Positions 1-5,414 of a stretch of 5,414 nucleotides of DNA are shown piece by piece. The DNA is from Pseudolysobacter sp. (lineage in GTDB: Bacteria; Pseudomonadota; Gammaproteobacteria; Xanthomonadales; Rhodanobacteraceae). Both the position numbers and the translations under genes were made by a program. Where the stretch lies: NCBI GenBank assembly GCA_025351985.1, contig JANXUW010000523.1:1-5414 (forward strand), in the 5' to 3' direction. Below the pieces are notes generated by a model. That model searched no databases. It was not told where the DNA came from and saw only the letters and a program-made list of their open reading frames with translations. Each line of letters begins with the position of its first letter. Positions within the stretch are counted from its first letter, which is position 1.

Positions 1-259
1 GCCGCAAAGTACATGCTTGCAAGGTACACATGCCTGCGCGAACCGACAAGCGTGGCATGACATCGCCGTTCAGCGTACGTCAGGTCTTTGCGCCTCGTTA
101 TTTTGCAAGGGTTTGCGTTGAGGCGGCCATGCCGACCTGTATTTCGTGCGCGGAAACGCGAAACTGCGGCAGGTGCAAGCCGAACAACAGCGCAGTGATC
201 AGCGATGCGACGCACCGATCGCCTTCCTCACGGGCGCCGGCTCACGTAAAGCCGCCGGC
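1..259. other. Left flank with no supportable gene
   Basis: This stretch lies downstream of the delta-60 repeat gene, which ends at 260. All six frames were read by eye. Some stay open for 40 to 110 codons, including a plus-strand frame from 30, but none has a convincing ribosome binding site, recognisable family or signal peptide, and the longest run into the delta-60 gene antisense. A 10-base direct repeat (GCCGGCTCAC) lies at 236-245 and 254-263, the second copy overlapping the stop codon of the delta-60 gene. GCCGGC is self-complementary, so the pair could form a 6-bp stem, but no T-run follows it on the minus strand, so I do not call a terminator. Confidence 0.5.
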
Positions 260-1972
260 TCACTCAAAGCCGCCAACGAATACTTCGTCGCCGAGAACTC
301 TCTGTTCGAGCACATCGCTGATCGAAACCAGATTGCTCGCATCGCCGGCATAACGCGCGCTGATCGCATGTGCGGCGATGCGACCGATCAAGCCTGACGT
401 GCTGCAACTCGCGTGCGAACTGGCGATCGTTACATTCGCGCAGATCAGCGTATTGCCATCGTAAAAATTCACCTTGCCCGAAGGTGCGGCGCCGCTCGCG
501 CTGACAGTTGCGGTGAAGCTGATGCTGCTGCCGGCGGGCGCAGGATTGAACGATGAGCTCAACGTCGTGTGGCTGATATGCAGAGTGCCGCCGCTCTCTG
601 CAGTGGCGACGGTGAACAGACGTGCGGCGAGAAATACGCGCGGCGTTTCGCTACCGCCACTATCACTTTCCGCGACGCCGGCTACGTACATGCGGCCGGT
701 ATCGTCGAGCAGCATCGCGGTCGCGCCATCGGCACCCGTGATCGAAAATTCCTTGCTGCCGCCGCTGCCGAAATCGGTAACGGGATTGCCGTTGCCATCG
801 AACTTGGTGATCAGCAGATCGCTGCTGGCCGCGGTATTGTCGAGTTGCGTGCCGGCACCATACAAATGCCCGGCCGCATCGATCGCCAGCGCATCGAGCA
901 TGCCGCCGTCGCCGCCGAAATTGCTCTTGATACCGTTGTGGCCGAACGTGCCGACGAAGGTACCGGTGGTCGCATCGAGTTTCACCAAGGCGGCGACAAA
1001 TACCGACTCATCGCCACTGATCGGCGTGCTGGTGCCGCCACCGAGATAGATATTGCCGCTGCCATCGAGCACCGCGGTATTGAGAAAATCGTCATCGTTA
1101 TTGCCGAGGTCGAACGTTCTGAGTCCGTTGTTGCCGAATGCGATATTCGGTCCGGCGCTGACCGCATCGATTTTCACGACCGCGAAATCGTAATTGCCGC
1201 CGGTCTCATTCGAATGCGTTTCGCCGGCGAGAAACAAATGTCCGCTGCCATCCAGCGCCATGCTTTCGACATTGCTGAAACTGTTCGCCGCGGTTCCGAA
1301 TGTGGCCATGCCGCCGATACCAAAAGCCGAAACCAGATTGCCGTTGCCATCGAGTTTTGCCACCGCGAAAACCGCATCGGGTATGCCGGCTTGTCCGCCG
1401 ACATAAATTTGTCCGGCACCGTCCAGCAACACCGCAAACGCGCGGCTGTAGTTGTGCATCGGCAGGATTTTCGCGCCGTTGTTGCCGAAGCTGGCAACCA
1501 GCGCACCACTGTCGCAGCTCATTTTCCAGATGCCGAACGATTCAACCGGCTGCGGATCAAACAGGATGCTGCTACCGGCGATGATCAGGTTGCCGTTGCC
1601 ATCCAGCGCCGCGGCGTTGGCGGTATCGAAATCGGTAGTGTCGATCGTGGCGATGCCGCCATGCCCGAAACTGGTGACTCGATTGCCGTTGGCATCGAGT
1701 TTGATGATCTTGATCGCAGTATTGCCTTGCGAACTGCCGGCCGCGGCGGTCGAACAAAAACCGATCGTGTACAAACTGCCTTGTGCATCTCGCAACAGTT
1801 TCACCGACATCAAGGTCGAGGCGGACAAGGCGCAGCCGATATCCTCGTTGAGCACGCCGTCGCCGGAAAACCCCGGATCGAGATCGCCGGGCAGCGCGGC
1901 GTGCCCGATATTCATTCCGGCAACGCCGAGCAGCAGCAAAAACAATCGCAGGACATTCTGGAATGAAAACAT
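260..1972 (-). CDS. Secreted delta-60 repeat protein with C-terminal Ig-like domain
   Basis: The product is about 570 residues and predicted to be exported; its function is unknown. I chose the ATG at 1972 because AAGAGG lies 6 bases upstream and a clean signal peptide follows: hydrophobic core LRLFLLLLGVAG and a likely cut after GHA at residue 25. A longer frame from 2023 would bury this signal. Residues about 30-445 hold seven repeats about 60 residues apart. The first is LDPGFSGDGV, and the others carry FGxxG, as in SFGHGG, SFGNNG, AFGIGG, AFGNNG, TFGHNG and DFGSGG. Each is followed by a D-G-x-G-x-hydrophobic-x-x-(A/G)G strand, the pattern of delta-60 (TIGR02608-like) repeats, which may fold as a propeller. 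Residues about 465-560 resemble a Big_3-type Ig-like domain (GKVNFYDG, ARYAGDAS) with two cysteines. The protein ends in VFVGGFE. An adhesin or surface/extracellular role is inference. It is transcribed divergently from the ATPase gene. Confidence 0.88.
   Translation of the reverse strand: MFSFQNVLRLFLLLLGVAGMNIGHAALPGDLDPGFSGDGVLNEDIGCALSASTLMSVKLLRDAQGSLYTIGFCSTAAAGSSQGNTAIKIIKLDANGNRVTSFGHGGIATIDTTDFDTANAAALDGNGNLIIAGSSILFDPQPVESFGIWKMSCDSGALVASFGNNGAKILPMHNYSRAFAVLLDGAGQIYVGGQAGIPDAVFAVAKLDGNGNLVSAFGIGGMATFGTAANSFSNVESMALDGSGHLFLAGETHSNETGGNYDFAVVKIDAVSAGPNIAFGNNGLRTFDLGNNDDDFLNTAVLDGSGNIYLGGGTSTPISGDESVFVAALVKLDATTGTFVGTFGHNGIKSNFGGDGGMLDALAIDAAGHLYGAGTQLDNTAASSDLLITKFDGNGNPVTDFGSGGSKEFSITGADGATAMLLDDTGRMYVAGVAESDSGGSETPRVFLAARLFTVATAESGGTLHISHTTLSSSFNPAPAGSSISFTATVSASGAAPSGKVNFYDGNTLICANVTIASSHASCSTSGLIGRIAAHAISARYAGDASNLVSISDVLEQRVLGDEVFVGGFE
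785..1698. repeat. Imperfect intragenic DNA repeats of the delta-60 units
   Basis: A 17-base motif, ATTGCCGTTGCCATCGA on the plus strand, recurs with 0 to 3 mismatches at 785-801, 1052-1068, 1337-1353, 1589-1605 and 1682-1698. On the coding strand it encodes the DGNGN or DANGN turn of the delta-60 repeats. Conservation at DNA level, not only protein level, suggests unit duplication or gene conversion. Such repeats can collapse or recombine, so repeat number may vary between strains. Confidence 0.7.
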
Positions 1973-1978
1973 TTGCAA

Positions 1979-1984
1979 CCTCTT
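1979..1984 (-). promoter_or_regulatory. Ribosome binding site of the delta-60 gene
   Basis: The minus strand reads AAGAGG, then six bases (TTGCAA), then ATG at 1972. It is the best Shine-Dalgarno match in the region and decides the start of the secreted protein. Its first four bases are also part of the 3' arm of the hairpin at 1981-2025. Confidence 0.6.
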
Positions 1985-2025
1985 GCCGATTGGGTTTTCC
2001 GTTATTGCGGAAAACGGCGGCAAGA
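1981..2025 (-). promoter_or_regulatory. Two-part hairpin in the leader of the delta-60 gene
   Basis: The outer arms are 1981-1988 (TCTTGCCG) and 2018-2025 (CGGCAAGA), 8 bp. The inner arms are 1995-2001 (TTTTCCG) and 2008-2014 (CGGAAAA), 7 bp, with a six-base loop. A 6-by-3 internal loop separates the two stems. All 15 pairs are Watson-Crick. On the leftward transcript the 3' outer arm runs into the AAGAGG ribosome binding site, so folding could limit translation initiation. No T-run follows on either strand, so it does not look like an intrinsic terminator. It matches no riboswitch class that I recognise. A DNA-level operator between the divergent genes is also possible. Confidence 0.6.
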
Positions 2026-2092
2026 AGTCTCATCGGAGTACAGCGTCGCTCGATACCTCCGCGCGCAACGCGTATGCGACCACGACACCCGC

Positions 2093-2098
2093 TACAAT
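2093..2098 (+). promoter_or_regulatory. Probable -10 box for the ATPase-greB unit
   Basis: The sequence is GCTACAATCG; TACAAT differs from the sigma-70 consensus TATAAT at one position. Transcription would start near 2105, giving a leader of about 40 bases before the GTG at 2144. I see no good -35 hexamer 16 to 18 bases upstream, so activity may need an activator or an alternative -35. Confidence 0.4.
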
Positions 2099-2143
2099 CG
2101 CCATTGGCACCGCACTTTCGCGGTATCGCATGAGGTAGATCGC

Positions 2144-3649
2144 GTGAACGATATTCTGCTCGGTAAAAGCCTGCCCTTATCCGGCACCTCGGAGATTTTT
2201 CTGCAAGCGCGTTACGCCAATCGGCATGGCCTGATCGCCGGCGCGACAGGCACCGGAAAATCGGTCTCGCTCACAGTTATGGCCGAAGGATTTTCGCGCC
2301 TCGGCGTGCCGGTTTTTCTGGCCGACGTAAAAGGCGATCTGGCCGGCTTGAGCCAGGCCGGCGTGGTCGGCGACAGGCTCAAGGCACGCCTCGCTACACT
2401 CGGCATCAGCAATTACACGCCGGCTGCCAGCCCGGTGGTGTTCTGGGATATCTACGGCAAACTCGGCCACCCCGTACGCACCACGGTTTCGGAAATGGGA
2501 CCGGCGTTATTCGCGCGCCTGCTCGAACTCAACGACGTGCAATCCGGCGTGCTCGAAATCGTGTTCAAGATCGCCGACGATCACGGCTGGTTGCTGCTCG
2601 ACCTGAAAGATCTGCGCGCATTGTTGAGCTTCGTGGTCGACAACGCCGCCGATATTTCCAAGACCATCGGCCTGGTCAGCGCGGTATCGGTCGGTGCGAT
2701 CCAGCGCGCGTTGTTGTCGCTCGAACAAGCCGGCGGGGATGTGTTTTTCGGCGAGCACGCGCTCGATCTCGCCGACTTCATGCGTCAGGACATGAGCGGT
2801 CGTGGCATCGTCAATATTCTCGCCGCCGACCAGCTCATCCTCAAACCGAAACTGTATTCGACCTTCCTGCTGTGGATGCTGTCGGAACTGTTCGAAAAAT
2901 TGCCCGAGATGGGCGATCTGGATATCCCGAAAATGGTGTTCTTTTTCGACGAGGCGCATCTGTTGTTCGACGACGCCTCGCCTGCTTTGCAGCAGCGCGT
3001 CGAACAGGTCGTGCGGCTGATCCGTTCGAAAGGCGTCGGCGTGTATTTCTGCTCGCAGAATCCCGACGACGTGCCACAGGTGATTCTCGGCCAGATGGGC
3101 AATCGGGTGCAGCACGCGCTGCGTGCATTCACGCCGCGCGATCAGAAAGCCGTCAGGAGCGCCGCCGAAACATTCGCGCCGAATCCGAAAATCGACGTCG
3201 CTGCGGTCATCACCCAACTCGGTGTCGGCGAAGCGCTCGTATCGACGTTGCAGGAAGGCGGCGTGCCGATGCCGGTGGAACGCGCGTTGATCGTGGCGCC
3301 GAGTTGCCGCATCGGTGCGATCACCGATGCCGAACGCAGTACGATCCGTTCGCGCTCGCCGGTCGGCACCAAATACGACACACCAATTGATCGCGAGTCC
3401 GCGTTCGAAATCCTGAGCCAGCGCGCCCAGCCTGCATCGCAGACACAACAAAAACCGCAACCCGCATCAGGCTCAACGTCAACACCTCAGGCAAATGCCG
3501 GCCCGAGCTGGACCGATGGCATTCGCGACGCGCTGCTCGGCACGGGTCGACGCCAAGGCATGCTCGAAGCATTCGCCAAGTCCGCCGCGCGCAATGCCGG
3601 CGGGCAAATCATGCGCGGCGTGCTCGGCTCGCTGCTGGGCAAACGTTGA
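2144..3649 (+). CDS. YjgR/HerA-like ATPase (DUF853 family)
   Basis: This 501-residue P-loop ATPase matches the roughly 500-residue length of E. coli YjgR, a helicase HerA-like protein of the DUF853 family. Its substrate and cellular role are not established; DNA translocation is inferred from HerA kinship only. I chose GTG 2144 because GAGG sits 8 bases upstream and the product then begins [11 protein letters not shown]; a frame open back to 1973 adds residues that look non-coding. Walker A is GATGTGKS at 33-40. Walker B is FFFDEAH with D269 and E270 at the hydrolytic position. A following strand, [13 protein letters not shown], ends with a conserved QN pair (305-306), as expected of a sensor region. 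Residues about 429-455 are a Gln/Pro/Ser/Ala-rich linker, and the C-terminal [16 protein letters not shown] resembles the family's terminal helix. No signal peptide or membrane segment is seen, so it is cytoplasmic. greB begins 4 bases after its stop. Confidence 0.9.
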   Translation: MNDILLGKSLPLSGTSEIFLQARYANRHGLIAGATGTGKSVSLTVMAEGFSRLGVPVFLADVKGDLAGLSQAGVVGDRLKARLATLGISNYTPAASPVVFWDIYGKLGHPVRTTVSEMGPALFARLLELNDVQSGVLEIVFKIADDHGWLLLDLKDLRALLSFVVDNAADISKTIGLVSAVSVGAIQRALLSLEQAGGDVFFGEHALDLADFMRQDMSGRGIVNILAADQLILKPKLYSTFLLWMLSELFEKLPEMGDLDIPKMVFFFDEAHLLFDDASPALQQRVEQVVRLIRSKGVGVYFCSQNPDDVPQVILGQMGNRVQHALRAFTPRDQKAVRSAAETFAPNPKIDVAAVITQLGVGEALVSTLQEGGVPMPVERALIVAPSCRIGAITDAERSTIRSRSPVGTKYDTPIDRESAFEILSQRAQPASQTQQKPQPASGSTSTPQANAGPSWTDGIRDALLGTGRRQGMLEAFAKSAARNAGGQIMRGVLGSLLGKR

Positions 3650-3653
3650 GCCG

Positions 3654-4160
3654 GTGAGCCGCTGGCGTCCACCGGTTGCAGCGAGCGCGGCGTACATCAC
3701 GCCGCAAGGTTTTCAAACGCTGAAAACCGAGCTCGACTATTTGTGGCGCAAGCTGCGTCCCGAAGTCGTCGCCGCGCTGAGTGCCGCTGCGGCTGAAGGC
3801 GATCGTTCAGAAAATGCCGAATACATCTATCGTAAAAAACAGCTCGGCGAAATCGACCGGCGCGTGCGCTACCTGAGCAAACGCCTGGACGTTCTGAAAA
3901 TCGTCGAACAACGACCGAACGATCCGACCGCAATTTTTTTTGGCGCATGGTTCGAACTGGAAGATGACGACGGTCGCCTGTATCGATATCGCATCGTCGG
4001 TCCGGATGAAACCGACGCGCAACTCGGCTGGATCAGTCTCGATTCACCGATCGCTCGCGCCGCGCTGAAGAAACGCGTGGACGACGAATTCGAGGCTGAA
4101 CTCCCGGCGGGCCGGGTGAGTTACGCGGTGCTTTCCGTGAGCTATGACGCGCCCATCTGA
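3654..4160 (+). CDS. greB: Transcript cleavage factor GreB
   Basis: This 168-residue protein rescues backtracked RNA polymerase by stimulating its intrinsic cleavage of the nascent RNA 3' end, acting through the secondary channel. The N-terminal coiled coil spans about residues 15-85. Its tip carries GDRSENAEY, where D50 and E53 correspond to the catalytic-tip acidic residues D41 and E44 of E. coli Gre factors. The C-terminal FKBP-like domain includes [24 protein letters not shown] and [16 protein letters not shown] [14 protein letters not shown], all close to E. coli GreB. The GreB-type motifs [12 protein letters not shown] and [13 protein letters not shown] separate it from GreA. The start is GTG 3654, the only reasonable one in frame, with a weak upstream TTGAG; translation is probably coupled to the ATPase gene ending 4 bases earlier. 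Compared with E. coli GreB it has about 9 extra N-terminal residues ([12 protein letters not shown]). The frame crosses a run of eight T at 3934-3941 without disruption. Confidence 0.95.
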   Translation: MSRWRPPVAASAAYITPQGFQTLKTELDYLWRKLRPEVVAALSAAAAEGDRSENAEYIYRKKQLGEIDRRVRYLSKRLDVLKIVEQRPNDPTAIFFGAWFELEDDDGRLYRYRIVGPDETDAQLGWISLDSPIARAALKKRVDDEFEAELPAGRVSYAVLSVSYDAPI

Positions 4161-4282
4161 TCCCGGCATGACACATGTAAACCCTCACCCGGAATTCACC
4201 GCTAGTCGACGAATAACGCGGCCGCCAAGCCGGCATATGAGAAAAACACCAACCGGATCACGGAACGAAGATCGACGCTATC

Positions 4283-4288
4283 TATAAT
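4283..4288 (+). promoter_or_regulatory. Perfect -10 box upstream of the diguanylate cyclase gene
   Basis: TATAAT lies in the 166-base gap after greB, which has no gene and no clear terminator. Transcription would begin near 4295, leaving a leader of about 30 bases before the starts at 4327-4330 and only about 17 before an in-frame ATG at 4312. No convincing -35 box is seen at 16 to 18 bases spacing. Its presence suggests the cyclase gene is transcribed separately from the ATPase-greB pair. Confidence 0.5.
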
Positions 4289-4329
4289 CGTGGCCGTGAC
4301 GCTTCGATGACATGGGATGTTCAGCCGTG

Positions 4330-5414
4330 ATGCCGTTGGCCAGTAATTCGTTCAGACGGCTAATTGCCCGGCTCCGGGTGATCAGCCGGATGTCTTTGCC
4401 GCGTAACTTGCGCGAGCAGTATTACCATCAGCAAGCGCAGCGCCTTGTGGCGCTCGCGCGATTGTTTTTTTTGCTCACGCCGATCGTCTATCTGACCTTC
4501 AGCTTCTGGGATTTCATCGTCCAGCCCGACGTCGCCCAACGCGCTTTGTATACGCGCCTGATCGGCGCGATCCCGATGGCGATCATTGCCGGACTGTCGC
4601 AACAAAAAAACGCACCGGGTTACCTGCGCGAATTGACGTTGATCTTCATCGTCTGCGCGATTTCCGCGCTGGCGGCGGTCACCTCGCTGTCGGTTGGCGG
4701 CATCATCTGGTCGCTACCGGTGTACGCGATGTTCCCGATTCTGGTCGGCGCGTTTTCGCCACGTCGTTGGCATCTGTTGCTGTGTCTAATGTCGTGCCTG
4801 ATCATTCCGTTGTCCGGCCTGCTCTTGCGCGATGTCGACCGTATCGTCTGGATCAATTACCTGCTGTATCTTGTCATCGCCACGGTGTTTACCTTGATCC
4901 TGCAATTCAGTGCGGAAAAATCGCGCCGCGCGCAATTCATGCTGGAAATCCAGCTCAAGCAGGATGCGCATACCGATACATTGACCGGCATGCTTACGCG
5001 CCGCCGTTTCTACGAGCTTGCACGGCCGTTGCTGGAAAAAGCCGCCAGCCGCAGAGTGCCGGTATCGATCCTGTTTGCCGATCTCGATCACTTCAAGTTG
5101 ATCAATGACAAACTCGGCCACGATGCCGGCGATCTGGTATTGCACGACACCGCCAATGCCTTGCGCATGATGATGGGGCCGGACGATCTGCTCGGGCGAT
5201 TTGGCGGAGAGGAGTTTGTCGCGATGCTGCCCGGCGTCGGTGCGGAAGATGCGAAACGCGCTGATATTCGCGGCGGTGTCCGCCCCCATCGCTTTTTGCA
5301 ACACGGCCTTGGTGATTTTCGACGCCAGGTTTCGCCACAAGCCATGCGTCATCGCCTCGGGCTTGCCATAGACGACATCGAAGCCTTCTTCCAACTTCGC
5401 CAGCAGTTTGGGAA
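4330..5414 (+). CDS. Membrane diguanylate cyclase (GGDEF), 3' part lost at a junction
   Basis: The protein should make cyclic di-GMP from two GTP at the inner membrane. Six hydrophobic helices lie at residues about 40-58, 72-89, 101-119, 123-142, 146-166 and 174-194, forming an unnamed membrane sensor. A charged linker (195-215) leads to the GGDEF domain. That domain shows DTLTGMLTRRRF from 216, FADLDHFK with metal-binding D251, NDKLGHDAGD (259-268) and the active-site signature GGEEF (292-296). The product-inhibition RxxD motif is absent: position 283 is Gly, although D286 remains. I chose ATG 4330; GTG 4327 with GGGA 9 bases upstream is equally possible, and ATG 4312 lacks a ribosome site. 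Recognisable GGDEF sequence ends about residue 304-311 (5240-5262), missing roughly the last 60-70 residues of the domain. The frame stays open to the window end, but that tail is antisense to a glycosyltransferase, so it is not genuine cyclase sequence. Confidence 0.85.
   Translation, partial: MPLASNSFRRLIARLRVISRMSLPRNLREQYYHQQAQRLVALARLFFLLTPIVYLTFSFWDFIVQPDVAQRALYTRLIGAIPMAIIAGLSQQKNAPGYLRELTLIFIVCAISALAAVTSLSVGGIIWSLPVYAMFPILVGAFSPRRWHLLLCLMSCLIIPLSGLLLRDVDRIVWINYLLYLVIATVFTLILQFSAEKSRRAQFMLEIQLKQDAHTDTLTGMLTRRRFYELARPLLEKAASRRVPVSILFADLDHFKLINDKLGHDAGDLVLHDTANALRMMMGPDDLLGRFGGEEFVAMLPGVGAEDAKRADIRGGVRPHRFLQHGLGDFRRQVSPQAMRHRLGLAIDDIEAFFQLRQQFG
5239..5412 (-). pseudogene. Internal fragment of a family-2 glycosyltransferase
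   Basis: Read leftward from the window edge, 58 codons give PKLLAKLEEGFDVVYG, then KPEAMTHGLWRNLASKITKA, AMGADTAANISAFRIFRT. This resembles the middle of DPM1/ArnC-like GT2 transferases, which move sugars from nucleotide or lipid donors at membranes. The fragment begins just after where the catalytic DxD region would lie (beyond the window) and ends before the C-terminal part. Past 5239 the frame stays open to 4786, but the residues (DAGQHRD onward) are the antisense of the GGDEF gene, not glycosyltransferase. No start, ribosome site or stop of its own is in the window. It may be a real gene placed here by misassembly, or a remnant left by rearrangement. The family call rests on recalled similarity. 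Confidence 0.65.

Noticed and set aside
236..263. Possible terminator after the delta-60 gene
   Set aside because: The GCCGGC pair gives only a 6-bp stem and no T-run follows on the minus strand.
30..353. Plus-strand 107-codon frame with several Cys residues (CISCAETRNCGRC)
   Set aside because: The CxxC-like spacing hinted at a zinc-binding protein, but there is no ribosome site or homology, and the 3' third overlaps the delta-60 gene antisense.
569..1966. A 465-codon open frame on the plus strand opposite the delta-60 gene
   Set aside because: It is the antisense of the repeat-encoding gene; its residues (repeated IAVAIE-like strings) simply mirror the DGNGN repeats, and it has no ribosome site or recognisable family.
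1973..2143. 57-codon N-terminal extension of the ATPase
   Set aside because: The frame is open from a TTG at 1973 but crosses the divergent hairpin and the -10 box; GTG 2144 has a good ribosome site and gives the family's normal length.
2507..3460. A 317-codon open frame antisense to the ATPase gene
   Set aside because: The plus-strand gene has full Walker motifs and family length; this antisense frame is rich in Arg and His, typical of shadows in GC-rich DNA.
4112..4192. Nine-base inverted repeat (CCGGGTGAG at 4112-4120, CTCACCCGG at 4184-4192) around the end of greB
   Set aside because: The arms are 63 bases apart, one lies in coding sequence and no T-run follows, so a terminator call is not supported.
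4786..5394. A 202-codon minus-strand frame as a novel protein
   Set aside because: Only its first part is glycosyltransferase; the remainder is antisense to the cyclase gene, so the frame is a product of the junction.

Overview
The window looks like chromosomal DNA from a GC-rich gammaproteobacterium, most likely the Xanthomonadales/Lysobacterales (Rhodanobacteraceae-like). This rests on a proteobacterial GreB and a YjgR-type ATPase close to the E. coli forms, GC-rich codon use, and a secreted repeat protein ending in VFVGGFE. I recall that terminus from secreted proteins of Dokdonella-like genomes. The taxonomic call is inference; no marker RNA is present.

Layout. Bases 1-259 hold no gene I can support. 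A minus-strand gene (1972 to 260) encodes a secreted delta-60 repeat protein with a C-terminal bacterial Ig-like domain. A 171-base divergent intergenic region (1973-2143) follows. It carries a strong two-part hairpin whose arm overlaps the Shine-Dalgarno sequence of the delta-60 gene, and a probable -10 box for the rightward genes. Rightward, a HerA/YjgR-type ATPase (2144-3649) and greB (3654-4160) are separated by 4 bases and look co-transcribed. After a 166-base gap with a perfect TATAAT, a gene for a six-helix membrane diguanylate cyclase starts near 4330.

The diguanylate cyclase gene does not finish normally. Homology to GGDEF domains stops shortly after the GGEEF signature, near 5240-5262. 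From there to the window end, the opposite strand encodes an internal piece of a family-2 glycosyltransferase. The two halves share roughly 20 bases at the junction, and the foreign tail is about 150-175 bases long. An assembly chimera at the end of a short-read contig is the simplest reading; a real rearrangement is the alternative.

The ATPase and GreB are housekeeping-type proteins, and the cyclase and secreted repeat protein stand alone. I see no multi-gene accessory system, defence locus, CRISPR array, tRNA or insertion sequence. The points most worth a second look are the chimeric right end, the Shine-Dalgarno-overlapping hairpin, and the short GFE terminus of the secreted protein.
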